DNA from: Streptomyces sp. MA5143a | Lineage (GTDB): Bacteria > Actinomycetota > Actinomycetes > Streptomycetales > Streptomycetaceae | Reading direction: 5' to 3' | DNA: 64,000 nt | Assembly (NCBI RefSeq): GCF_900290235.1 | Contig: NZ_OLMK01000036.1 | Location: forward strand, 89,966 to 153,965 | In this document: in pieces, positions 34,813-43,420 of the stretch | Layout of the letters: every line of letters begins with the position of its first letter | Position numbering within the stretch: position 1 is the stretch's first letter | Notes under the pieces: model-generated | What the model saw: only the letters and a program-made list of their open reading frames with translations | Database searches by the model: none | What the model was told of the DNA's origin: nothing | Program-made: the position numbers and the translations under genes

Positions 34813-35853
34813 TCAGTCCCGGTACTTCTGGTCGGCCGGCGGTAGGGACCCGGCGGAGTCCTTCCCGAGGGTCGCGGACAGCCAGTCGTCGTACGACTTC
34901 TGCCAGCCGTCCTTGAGGTAGTCCTCCAGGACCTGGTTGACCCGGCGTACCAGATCTTCCGCATCGCGATTCATCGCCACGCCGTAGTACTCGGTGGTGA
35001 ACGGCGCACCCACCAGCTTGACCGTGGGGTCCTGCGCCGCCTGGCTCGCGGCGAGCGCCCCGTCGGTGACGACCGCGTCGACCTCGCCGAGCTGGAGCCG
35101 CACCAGGCAGTCGAGTTGGTTGGGCGGGTTGACGGAGGTGATGTCGGCGGAGGCGACGAGCTTGCCGGACTTCTGGTCGGCCTCCAGGGTGTCCCGCGCG
35201 GTGGAGCCGCTGGCCGAGCAGATCTTCTTGCCCGCCAGCGTCTTGTCGTAGCCCTTGATGGTCGAGGACTTGGGGGCGAGGACCTGCTGGCCGGTCTTGA
35301 AGTACGGCTGGGAGAAGGCGACCTCGTCCATCCGCTTGCAGCTGATCGTCATGGTGCGGACCACCATGTCGACCTGCCCGTCCTGGATCGCCTTGACGCG
35401 CTGGTTGGTGGGGATCGCACGGAAGCGCACCTTAGTCGGGTCGTCGAGGATCTCCTTGGCGATGCGGTGCGCGATGTCGATGTCGAAGCCCTCCAACTCC
35501 GCCTTGCCGTCGGTGTTGTTGGGGTCGCGGTAGCCCCAGCGGTAGCTGTTCTGGTCGACGCCGACGGTGATGAAGCCGTTGTCCTTGATCTTCTTGATCA
35601 CGGTGCCGGACTCGTTCGACGAGGGCCTGAGGCTGCGGTTCTGCGGGTCGTTCCTGATCTCGCAGTCGTCGTCCGCCCGGGCCTGTTCGCCATGGGCGAC
35701 GCTCTGGCCGCCGGTGCCGGCCGGGCCGCCGTCGCGAGTCCCGCTGAGCGGCAGCACCAGGGCGAAGATCACGGTCAGGGCGCAGACGACCGCCATCGCG
35801 CCCACGCCGCCCCAGCCCCTGAGGCCTGCCCGCAGGCGTCGTACCGCTTCCAT
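34813..35853 (-). CDS. glnH: GlnH-like amino-acid-binding protein, membrane anchored
   Basis: A 346-residue type II solute-binding protein of the polar amino-acid family. It has an N-terminal hydrophobic anchor (MAVVCALTVIFALVLPL, about residues 20-37) without a lipobox, then the binding domain from about 85 (GFITVGVDQNSYRWG, ELEGFDIDIA, DGQVDMVVRTMTISCKR, AFSQPYF). No permease is nearby, so it is a sensor rather than a transporter part, as for mycobacterial GlnH, which presents Asp/Gln-type ligands to GlnX. ATG 35853 has GAAGGAGG at ideal spacing; an ATG at 35892 overlaps the glnX stop and is the alternative. Confidence 0.9.
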   Translation of the reverse strand: MEAVRRLRAGLRGWGGVGAMAVVCALTVIFALVLPLSGTRDGGPAGTGGQSVAHGEQARADDDCEIRNDPQNRSLRPSSNESGTVIKKIKDNGFITVGVDQNSYRWGYRDPNNTDGKAELEGFDIDIAHRIAKEILDDPTKVRFRAIPTNQRVKAIQDGQVDMVVRTMTISCKRMDEVAFSQPYFKTGQQVLAPKSSTIKGYDKTLAGKKICSASGSTARDTLEADQKSGKLVASADITSVNPPNQLDCLVRLQLGEVDAVVTDGALAASQAAQDPTVKLVGAPFTTEYYGVAMNRDAEDLVRRVNQVLEDYLKDGWQKSYDDWLSATLGKDSAGSLPPADQKYRD

Positions 35854-35888
35854 CGCCCCTCCTTCCACCGTGTCGCCTCCCGCCGGCC

Positions 35889-37370
35889 TCATCGGTACTC
35901 CGAGAGCCTGCGCCCGATGCCCAGCACCGCGCCCACCGCGGCGAGCACGGCCAGTACGGCAGCGCCGACGGGCAGTCCGGTCATCGCGTCCAGACCTCCC
36001 CTGGCAGCCTGCTCGAACTCCTTCTTCTCATGCCCGAGCGCCGTGTTCAGGTTCTCGTCGACCTTGTCGAAGCACTCGCCCGTCGGCTTGTCGCCCGCCC
36101 GGCAGTCGGGTGTCGCCCTGCCGCCGATCACCTGGTCGAGGGCGCATTGGTACTTGCCCTCCTCGTCGGCGGTACGGGCGCTGCGGTGCCGGTCCTGCCA
36201 CACCTCCATGTTGGCGAGGGCGGACTTCACGGGCTGTGCGCCCTTGTCGTCGTCGGCGAGCTTCCCGGCGGTAGCCAGCTGCGAGGCGAGCGCCTTCATG
36301 TCCTGGCCGAACTTGTGGTCGAACTTGTCGACGGAGACGTCCTTCTTGATCTCCAGGGTCTCCGCGCCCCGGCTGATCAGCGTCAGGTTCTCGTTGCCGC
36401 GTGCCTTCAGGGAGGCGATACGGGCGTCGTTCAGCACGGTCAGGGAGCGTACGCCGTGGTCGTAGGAGTCGTTCAGGCCGGAGCGGGCGAGGGTGTGGCC
36501 GGCGACCAGCCACAGCAGGACGACCGTGGAGGCGGCCGTCGCCGCGACCAGGCCGTGGTTCAACACCCGGTTGGTGTGGAGGTAGTTGCGGCGCTGGGCC
36601 CAGGCGAGGGCGCCGAGGGCGACGACACCGAGGGCGATCGCGGCCCAGGGGTAGGACGTCGCGTCGGAGTAGTCGTCGCGCAGCCGCCGGTTCTCGTTGT
36701 CGTAGATCTTCTGGGCCTTCGGCAGCATCTGGTCCTGCATGATGCTGTTGGCGTACCGCAGATAGGCGCCGCCCAGCGGGTAGCCGAGTCGGTTGTTGGC
36801 GCGGGCCCGCTCGATCAGGCCCTTGTACTTCGGCAGCAGGGCGTTCAGTTGGGCGACGCGCTTCTCGGACTGGGAGCCGGGCTCCGAGGCGGCGGCGGCC
36901 GTGGCGAGGCCGTCGGCGGCCTCCCCGATCTCGCGCTCGTATCTCGCGCGGGACTCCGGTGTCTCCTGGCCGCCCGCGAGGAAGCCGCTGGAGGCCGCCG
37001 TGTTGGCGTCGGCGAGGGAGCTGTAGACGCCGGCCGCGGCGGAGCTGAGGGGCTGGCTGCTCGTCAGGACGTCGTCGGCGGCCGTCGCGCGGTCGTTCAT
37101 CTGCCAGGCGGTGACCGAGCCGAAGGCGACGACCAGCAGGGCGAGCACGGCACCGATGACGCGCAGCCGGCCGGGCTCGGTCGTCGCGGCGGCGCGCAAC
37201 TGGTCGAGCCCCTCGGCGAACGCCGTGCGGCGGGGCGGGCCGCCGTCCGGGTCGGGGGACGACAGGGGGGACCTGGACGCGGGTGCGGCCTGGCGCGGCA
37301 CGGAGGTGCTCGCGCCCGGGCTCGCGGGCGGTGCCGGCGGTGGCGCGCTGCCCTTCGGCGTGTATGTCAC
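35889..37370 (-). CDS. glnX: GlnX-like four-helix membrane sensor
   Basis: A 493-residue membrane protein. A Pro-rich cytoplasmic N-terminus precedes TM1 (about 73-95), an extracytoplasmic helical domain (about 96-230), TM2, TM3 in quick succession (about 235-300), a second extracytoplasmic helical domain and TM4 close to the C-terminus. This matches mycobacterial GlnX, which binds GlnH outside and signals to PknG inside. It is the first gene of the seven-gene minus-strand run ending with the FHA gene. The GTG start at 37370 (VTYTPKG) is the only credible one. Confidence 0.88.
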   Translation of the reverse strand: MTYTPKGSAPPPAPPASPGASTSVPRQAAPASRSPLSSPDPDGGPPRRTAFAEGLDQLRAAATTEPGRLRVIGAVLALLVVAFGSVTAWQMNDRATAADDVLTSSQPLSSAAAGVYSSLADANTAASSGFLAGGQETPESRARYEREIGEAADGLATAAAASEPGSQSEKRVAQLNALLPKYKGLIERARANNRLGYPLGGAYLRYANSIMQDQMLPKAQKIYDNENRRLRDDYSDATSYPWAAIALGVVALGALAWAQRRNYLHTNRVLNHGLVAATAASTVVLLWLVAGHTLARSGLNDSYDHGVRSLTVLNDARIASLKARGNENLTLISRGAETLEIKKDVSVDKFDHKFGQDMKALASQLATAGKLADDDKGAQPVKSALANMEVWQDRHRSARTADEEGKYQCALDQVIGGRATPDCRAGDKPTGECFDKVDENLNTALGHEKKEFEQAARGGLDAMTGLPVGAAVLAVLAAVGAVLGIGRRLSEYR

Positions 37371-37639
37371 CTGACCTCCCCCTGGTCATCCGTCCGTCAC
37401 GTCCGCCCGGTACACGGGCAGAGGTGCACGGCCGCAAGTATCGCCGCCGGGACTGATATCCGCACAGGCCCTGACTCGATCTTGTTCCCCGATCGTGTCT
37501 TAGATGCTGCGCGGGGCGAAATCCTGCGTGACGGAGGGCTTCCCGCACCACCCCCTGCTCATGAATACGCCTGCCGGGTGGGTTCGGTTCCCTCGCACGT
37601 CGCACGTCGTACGTGTTCGGGGAGGGGTGCGGGGGTGGC

Positions 37640-38704
37640 TCAAGGGGCTGCGAAGTGCGCCCGCACGCGCGCGTGCACCTCTTGGGCCGCGCCCAGCCGG
37701 TCCAGGCCCAGCAGCGCGGCGCCCAGCACGGGGGCGGCCGTGACCACATGGGGGACCGCCTTGGGCGCGGCGGCGGAGAGCAGGTCGCGGACGCGGGCGT
37801 CGAGGCGGGGATGGCGGGCGGCGAGGACGCCACCGCCGAGGAGGACGGGGGTCTCCTCGGTCAGCAGGTCCAGACGGGTCAGCGCCACCGAAGCCATCGA
37901 CACCACCTCCTCGGCCAGCCGGTCGACCAGGGAACCGGCGACCGGGTCACCGGCCGTGGCCGTGGCGAAGAGGACCGGCGTCAGCTCGTGACGGCGGAGC
38001 TGCGGGATCCGCCCCAGGTGGAGGGCCTCGATCAGGGCGTGCACGGAGTCCAGGCCGAAGTACCCCGGCAGGGTGCGGGCCAGCGCGGTCGGGCCGCCCC
38101 GGCCGTCCTCCGCGCGGGCCGCGTGCCACATCGCCTCCTCGGCGAGGCCCCAACCGCCGCCCCAGTCGCCGGAGATACGGCCGAGGGCGGGGAAGCGGGC
38201 GGTGCGGCCGTCGGGGCGCATGCCGACGCAGTTGATGCCGGCGCCGCACACCACGGCCACGCCGCGCGGTTCGGCCACACCGGCCCGCAGGATCGCGAAC
38301 GTGTCGTTGCGGACCTCCACGGACGCGCCCCACGCGCGCGTGTGCAGCGCGGCCGCCAGCCGCTCCTCCTCGACGGGGAAGTCCGCGTTGGCGAGGCAGG
38401 CCGACACCTGGTCGACCGCCGTGACCCCGGCCGCGGCGAACGCCTCCCGCACCACCTCCGCGAGGGCGTCCACGGCCGCGGTCACCCCGACGGTCGGCGG
38501 CTGGAACCCGCCCCCGCGAGCCGCCCCGAGCACCTCCCCGTCGACCCCGATCACCGCGACATCGGTCTTGCTGTTCCCGGCGTCGACGGCGAGCACCGCG
38601 GCCCGCCCCCGGCCTCCGGCGACAGTGGCACCCCCGCCGGGGCTCGCGCCGCCGCCCGCGCCCGCGCCGGCACCCCGGCCCGCCCCCGCTCCTCCGTCGG
38701 TCAT
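37640..38704 (-). CDS. csnK: BadF/BadG-type sugar kinase (CsnK), glucosamine/GlcNAc kinase-like
   Basis: A 354-residue ASKHA-fold kinase. After a Gly/Ala-rich N-terminus of about 35 residues come the phosphate-1 motif LAVDAGNSKTDVAV, VCGAGINCVG, the glycine-rich GRISGDWGGGWGLAEEA and the adenosine motif PVLLGGGVL. It would phosphorylate amino sugars released from imported oligosaccharides. Last gene of the csn operon; its ATG overlaps the csnH stop (ATGA). Assignment to CsnK rests on operon order matching csnR-K of S. coelicolor, named from chitosan-oligosaccharide metabolism. Confidence 0.88.
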   Translation of the reverse strand: MTDGGAGAGRGAGAGAGGGASPGGGATVAGGRGRAAVLAVDAGNSKTDVAVIGVDGEVLGAARGGGFQPPTVGVTAAVDALAEVVREAFAAAGVTAVDQVSACLANADFPVEEERLAAALHTRAWGASVEVRNDTFAILRAGVAEPRGVAVVCGAGINCVGMRPDGRTARFPALGRISGDWGGGWGLAEEAMWHAARAEDGRGGPTALARTLPGYFGLDSVHALIEALHLGRIPQLRRHELTPVLFATATAGDPVAGSLVDRLAEEVVSMASVALTRLDLLTEETPVLLGGGVLAARHPRLDARVRDLLSAAAPKAVPHVVTAAPVLGAALLGLDRLGAAQEVHARVRAHFAAP

Positions 38705-39966
38705 GCCCACGTGAGGTGCTCCCGGTTGTGTGCGATCAGCTGGTCGGTGAGGGTGTCGGCGTAGGCGTACTGGCCGATCAGGGGGTGGGCCAGCAGGGTG
38801 CGGAAGACGCGGTCGCGGCCGCCGCGCAGGGCCGCGTCGAGGGCCAGGTCCTCGTACGCGGTCACGTTCGCCATCAGACCGGCGAACAGCGGGTCCACGG
38901 CCGGGACGGGCAGCGGGGTGACACCGGTCGGCCCCACGGTCGCCTGCACCTCGATCACCGCGTCGTCCGGGAGGAAGGGCAGCGTCCCGGCGTTGTACGT
39001 GTTCACCACCTGGTACGGGCTTCCGCTGCCGCCCAGCAGGCCCGCCGCCAGGTCCACCGCGGCCTCCGAGTAGTACGCGCCGCCGCGCTTGGCGAGCAGC
39101 GCCGGCTTCTCGTCGAGCGCCGGGTCGGCGTACAGGTCCAGCAGTCGGCGCTCCATGGCGGCGACCTCGGCGGCCCGCGACGGCTTCGTACGGAGTTCCC
39201 GCACGACCTCGTCGTGGGCGTAGTAGTAGCGCAGGTAGTAGGAGGGGACGACGCCGAGGCGGTCGAGGAGCGGGCGGGGGAGGCGCAGGTCGGCGGCGAT
39301 GGTGTCGCCGTGGCCGGTCAGCAGCTTCGCCAGGACGTCCTCGCCGGAGGGCCCGCCGAGCCGTACCCCGGTCTCCCAGGTGAGGTGGTTGAGGCCCACG
39401 TGGTCCAGGTGGACGTCTGCCGGGGCGACGCCCAGGTGCCCGGCGAACTTCCGCTGGAGCCCGATCGCCACATTGCACAGTCCGACCGCCCGGTGCCCGG
39501 CGCGCAGCAGCGCACGGGTCACGATGCCCACGGGGTTGGTGAAGTCGATGATCCAGGCGCCGGGGTTGGCCCGGCGGACCCGTTCAGCGATGTCCAGGAC
39601 GACCGGGACCGTGCGCAGCGCCTTGGCGAGGCCGCCCGCGCCGGTGGTCTCCTGGCCGACGCAGCCGCACTCCAACGGCCAGGTCTCGTCCTGTTCCCGG
39701 GCGGCCTGCCCGCCGACCCGCAGCTGGAGCAGCACGGCGTCGGCGCCCTCGACCCCCCGGTCCAGGTCGGCGGTGGTCACGATCCGGCCGCCGTGGCCCT
39801 GGCGGGCGAAGATGCGGCGGGCGAGGCCGCCCACCAGTTCCAGGCGCTCCTCGGCCGGGTCGACGAGCACCAGCTCCTCGATCGGCAGCGTGTCGCGGAG
39901 CCGGGCGAACCCGTCCACGAGTTCGGGCGTGTAGGTCGACCCTCCGCCGACCACGGTGAGCTTCAT
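38701..39966 (-). CDS. csnH: GH4 family glycosidase (CsnH), 6-phospho-beta-glucosidase-like
   Basis: A 421-residue NAD- and Mn-dependent family 4 glycosidase: N-terminal NAD motif VVGGGSTYTPELVDGF, then CGCVGQET, the metal/substrate site NPVGIVTRAL...CNVAIG (catalytic region about 145-170) and GLNHLTW. It cleaves glycosides by a redox elimination mechanism, here probably amino-sugar oligosaccharides taken up by CsnEFG. It lies 7 nt downstream of the permease gene and overlaps csnK by 4 nt. Confidence 0.92.
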   Translation of the reverse strand: MKLTVVGGGSTYTPELVDGFARLRDTLPIEELVLVDPAEERLELVGGLARRIFARQGHGGRIVTTADLDRGVEGADAVLLQLRVGGQAAREQDETWPLECGCVGQETTGAGGLAKALRTVPVVLDIAERVRRANPGAWIIDFTNPVGIVTRALLRAGHRAVGLCNVAIGLQRKFAGHLGVAPADVHLDHVGLNHLTWETGVRLGGPSGEDVLAKLLTGHGDTIAADLRLPRPLLDRLGVVPSYYLRYYYAHDEVVRELRTKPSRAAEVAAMERRLLDLYADPALDEKPALLAKRGGAYYSEAAVDLAAGLLGGSGSPYQVVNTYNAGTLPFLPDDAVIEVQATVGPTGVTPLPVPAVDPLFAGLMANVTAYEDLALDAALRGGRDRVFRTLLAHPLIGQYAYADTLTDQLIAHNREHLTWA

Positions 39967-39973
39967 ATACGTA

Positions 39974-40882
39974 TCAACCCTTCACTCCGGTCAGGGTGAC
40001 GCCCTCGACGAACGCCTTCTGGGCGAAGAAGAAGACGAGGATCACGGGGGCCATGACCAGGACGGTCGCGGCCATGGTCAGGTTCCAGTCGGTGTGGTGC
40101 GCGCCCTTGAAGGACTCCAGGCCGTAGGAGAGGGTCCAGGCGGCGGGGTTCTCGGAGGCGTAGATCTGCGGGCCGAAGTAGTCGTTCCAGGCGTAGAAGA
40201 ACTGGAAGAGGGCCACGGCGGCGATGCCCGGCTTGGCCATGGGCAGGACCACCCGCAGCAGGGTGCGCAGCTCGCCGCAGCCGTCCACGCGGGCCGCGTC
40301 GAGGTACTCGTTCGGGATCGTCGTCAGGAACTGCCGCAGCAGGAAGATCGAGAACGCGTCGCCGAACGCCATCGGGACGATCAGCGGCCAGAGCGAGCCC
40401 GACAGGTCCAGCTGCTTGGCCCAGAACAGGTACATCGGGATGACGACGACCTGCGGCGGCAGCATCATCATCGAGATGACCAGCATCAGCGCCACATTGC
40501 GACCCCGGAAGCGGAACTTGGCGAGCGCGTACGCCACGGGGACGGACGACACGACGGTGAGAACCGTGCCGAGGCCCGCGTAGAGCAGGGTGTTGCGCCA
40601 CCAGGTCAGAAAGCCGGGTGTGTCGAGGACCTGCCGGTAGTTGCCCCATTCCCAGGTGTCCGGGACGAGATCGCGGGTGAGGGCCTGCTGGTCGCTCATC
40701 AGCGAGGTCAGGACGACGAACACGAAGGGCAGGGTGAAGAAGAGGGCGGCGGCGACGCCGAGCGAGTGCACGGCGATCCACTCCAGGACCGCCCGGCGGC
40801 GGGCCGCGCGTTCGCTTCCCAAGCCGCCGGACCGTGCCGTGGAGGCGTCCACGTGGACGGGCTTGTCGAGTACCCGGGACAT
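39974..40882 (-). CDS. csnG: Sugar ABC transporter permease (CsnG)
   Basis: A 302-residue inner-membrane permease of the MalG type with six helices. The EAA loop is DAARVDGCGELRTLLRVVLPMAKPG (about residues 205-229), where the shared ATPase docks. No ATPase gene is present, as usual in Streptomyces, where MsiK serves many sugar importers. The start overlaps the csnF stop by one base (TGATG). Confidence 0.93.
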   Translation of the reverse strand: MSRVLDKPVHVDASTARSGGLGSERAARRRAVLEWIAVHSLGVAAALFFTLPFVFVVLTSLMSDQQALTRDLVPDTWEWGNYRQVLDTPGFLTWWRNTLLYAGLGTVLTVVSSVPVAYALAKFRFRGRNVALMLVISMMMLPPQVVVIPMYLFWAKQLDLSGSLWPLIVPMAFGDAFSIFLLRQFLTTIPNEYLDAARVDGCGELRTLLRVVLPMAKPGIAAVALFQFFYAWNDYFGPQIYASENPAAWTLSYGLESFKGAHHTDWNLTMAATVLVMAPVILVFFFAQKAFVEGVTLTGVKG

Positions 40883-41823
40883 CAGTCGGCCGCTCCGATC
40901 AGTCCGCCCCGGCGCCGCATCAGCAGCGCGGTGAACGCCATGGACAGCGCGAACAGCACGAGCGCGACCACACAGGCGGCGCCGTAGTCGAAGCGCTGGA
41001 AACCGAGGTTGTAGACGAGCTGGGGCAGGGTCAGCGTCGACTTGTCCGGGTACCCCGGCTCGAACTGCTGCCCGGAGCCGCCGATGATCCCGGAGGCCAC
41101 CTTCCCGGCCACCAGCGGCTGCGTGTAGTACTGCATGGTCTGGATCACGCCCGTGACCACGGCGAACATCACGATGGGCGAGATGTTCGGCAGCGTCACG
41201 TACCGGAACCGCTGCCACGCCGACGTCCCGTCCAGTTCGGCGGCCTCGTACTGCTCCCTCGGCACGTCGAGCAGGGCGGCCATGAAGATGACCATGAGGT
41301 CGCCGACCCCCCACAGCGCGAGCGCGGTGAGCGCCGGCTTGGACCAGGCGGGGTCGGTGAACCAGCCCGGCGTCGGCAGGCCGAGGCCGTCGAGGAGGGA
41401 GTTGACCGGGCCGGTGCCCGGGTTGAGCAGGAAGACGAAGGCCAGCGTCGCGGCGACCGGCGGGGCGAGGTACGGCAGATAGAACAGGGTCCGGAAGACA
41501 CCCGTACCGGTCTTGATCTTCGTGATGAGGAGGCCGACGCCGAGGCCGAACACCACCCGGCACGTCACCATCACCAGCACCAGCCACAGGGTGTTGCGCA
41601 GGGCCGGCCAGAACAGCGGGTAGTCCTGGAAGACGTAGGCCCAGTTGCCCGGGCCGCGGAAGACGGGCGTCCCGAAGCCGTCGTACTTCATGAACGAGAA
41701 GTACACGGTGGACACCAGCGGATAGGCGAAGAAGACGCCGAACCCGATCAGCCACGGTGCCAGGAAGGCCACCGTCCGAAGCGCCGACCTGCGGCGCTTC
41801 GCGCGGAGAGAGTGCGTGGCCAT
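40882..41823 (-). CDS. csnF: Sugar ABC transporter permease (CsnF)
   Basis: A 313-residue MalF-type permease with six predicted helices and the EAA loop EAAELDGTSAWQRFRYVTLPN (about residues 228-248). It pairs with CsnG in the membrane and takes substrate from CsnE, whose gene ends 6 nt upstream. The N-terminus is basic (LRAKRRRSALR), giving an inside orientation. Confidence 0.93.
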   Translation of the reverse strand: MATHSLRAKRRRSALRTVAFLAPWLIGFGVFFAYPLVSTVYFSFMKYDGFGTPVFRGPGNWAYVFQDYPLFWPALRNTLWLVLVMVTCRVVFGLGVGLLITKIKTGTGVFRTLFYLPYLAPPVAATLAFVFLLNPGTGPVNSLLDGLGLPTPGWFTDPAWSKPALTALALWGVGDLMVIFMAALLDVPREQYEAAELDGTSAWQRFRYVTLPNISPIVMFAVVTGVIQTMQYYTQPLVAGKVASGIIGGSGQQFEPGYPDKSTLTLPQLVYNLGFQRFDYGAACVVALVLFALSMAFTALLMRRRGGLIGAAD

Positions 41824-41829
41824 CGGTGG

Positions 41830-43167
41830 CTACTTCGCCTGCTCGATGTCGGTGTCGATCTGCTTCGCGGTCTTCTCCAGCCCCTCCTGGAGGTTCTTCA
41901 CCTTCCCGGACTCGTACTGGTAGCCGAAGTCCTGGAGCGTCGTCTGGTACGTCGAGCCGTTGACGGACGCCGGGGGCGTGTTGGAGTCCGGGTGCCGGGC
42001 GATGTCCAGGAACGTCCTGAAGCCGGGGTCCGCCTTCAGGTCCGGCGACTTCAGCGCCGCGAAGGTGGACGGCACGTTGTGGATGGCGTTGGCGAAGGAG
42101 ACCACGGCCTCGGTGTCCGTCGTCAGGTACTTCACCAGCTCCCAGGCCGCGTTCTGCTTCTCGCTCTGCGGGGCGATGCCGATGATCGTGCCGGAGAGGA
42201 AGCCCTTGCCGTACTCGTCGACCTCGTCGTCCGCGACGGGCAGGGGCGCGGTGCCGATCTCGAAGTCCACACCGGCCGCCTCGGCCATTCCGAGCCGCCA
42301 CTCGCCGTCCAGCTGCATGGCCACCTGGCCGGTCTGGAAGGGGTGCTTGGCGCCCCACTCGTCACCGAAGGTGTTCCGGTACCGCTCCAGCTTCTTGAAG
42401 CCGCCGAGGGAGTCGACGAGGCCCTTCTGGAACGTGAACATCTGCGCGAACGCCGGGTCCTTGGCGATGTTCGACTTGCCGTCCGCGTCGAAGTACGCGT
42501 GGTCCCACTGGGACATGTAGTGGTCCACGACCGTCTCGTAGCCGTGGTAGTTCGGCATGAAGCCGAGCTGGGCGTAGCCGTCGCCCTTGGGCTTCGTCAG
42601 CTTCTCGGCGTCCTTCGCGAACTCCGACCACGTCTTCGGCGGGGACGTGATGCCCGCCTTCTCGAACGCGTCCTTGTTGTAGTAGAGGCCGTACGCGTCC
42701 CCGAGCAGCGGCAGGGCGCAGCGGACGCCGTCGAACTGCGTGTAGTCCAGCATCGGCTTCGGGATGATCTTGTCGAGGTCGAGCTTCGACTTCTCGATGA
42801 ACGGCTTCAGGTCGAGGAACGCGCCGGACGAGCAGAACTTGCCGACGTTGGACGTGGTGAACGACGACACCACGTCCGGCCCGTTCGAACCGCCCGCCCG
42901 CAGCGCCTGGTTGAGCTTGTCGTCGTTGATGTTCCCGACGACCTTCACGGTGATGTTCGGGTGCGCCTTCTCGAACCGGTCCACGTTCGCCCGGATCGCC
43001 TCGACCTCGGCGGGCGCGCTCCAGCCGTGCCAGAAGGTGATGGTGGTCTTGGCGTCGGGGTCGTCGTTCGCACCGGCCGAGGACTGCCCGGTGCAGGCGG
43101 TGGCGAGCAGGGCGAGGGAGGCGGTGGCGGCGAGAGCGATCGCCGCGTTCTTGGATATTCCGGACAT
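41830..43167 (-). CDS. csnE: Sugar-binding lipoprotein of ABC importer (CsnE)
   Basis: A 445-residue extracellular solute-binding protein, cluster B/family 1. The signal peptide ends in a lipobox (LLATAC, Cys about 25), so it is lipid anchored outside the membrane. Family segments include TITFWHGWSAPAEVEAI, FEKAHPNITVKVVG and QLDGEWRLG. It should bind chitosan- or glucoside-derived oligosaccharides. AGGAGG precedes the ATG. The 250-bp stretch upstream, which separates it from csnR, is unusually purine-rich and repetitive. Confidence 0.93.
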   Translation of the reverse strand: MSGISKNAAIALAATASLALLATACTGQSSAGANDDPDAKTTITFWHGWSAPAEVEAIRANVDRFEKAHPNITVKVVGNINDDKLNQALRAGGSNGPDVVSSFTTSNVGKFCSSGAFLDLKPFIEKSKLDLDKIIPKPMLDYTQFDGVRCALPLLGDAYGLYYNKDAFEKAGITSPPKTWSEFAKDAEKLTKPKGDGYAQLGFMPNYHGYETVVDHYMSQWDHAYFDADGKSNIAKDPAFAQMFTFQKGLVDSLGGFKKLERYRNTFGDEWGAKHPFQTGQVAMQLDGEWRLGMAEAAGVDFEIGTAPLPVADDEVDEYGKGFLSGTIIGIAPQSEKQNAAWELVKYLTTDTEAVVSFANAIHNVPSTFAALKSPDLKADPGFRTFLDIARHPDSNTPPASVNGSTYQTTLQDFGYQYESGKVKNLQEGLEKTAKQIDTDIEQAK

Positions 43168-43284
43168 GGAGGGGCCTCCTGAGAAAGGAGTGGGCGAAGG
43201 GGAGGGAGGAGAGGCGAGAGAGGGGGGGAGGAGAGGGGTGGGCCGGGAAGTGGTGAAGGGGTGCGGCCCCCAGCAGGCGAACTG

Positions 43285-43415
43285 CCTCGGAGCCGGCCGG
43301 GAGTCGGGCGGCCTCAGGGCCCGCCCCCCGTCGTCCCGGGGGCTCGGAGCCCGCCCCCCCAGTCGTCCCGGGGCCTCGGAGCCCGCCCGTAGCTGTCGCG
43401 CGGTCTCGGGGCCGG
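43285..43415. repeat. Degenerate tandem repeat of about 30 bp between csnE and csnR
   Basis: The phrase CTCGG(A)GCCCGCC with GTCGTCCCGGGG recurs with anchors at 43286, 43313, 43343, 43375 and 43405 (periods 27-32 bp). It is non-coding and lies immediately after csnR on that strand. Next to it, 43187-43260 is a nearly pure purine tract on the plus strand. Confidence 0.6.
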
Positions 43416-43420
43416 CGGAT

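Noticed and set aside
39974..42358. One 794-codon minus-strand gene spanning both permease genes
   Set aside because: Only the C-terminal 302 residues (from 40882) are permease-like; the earlier part is an out-of-frame reading of csnE and csnF.
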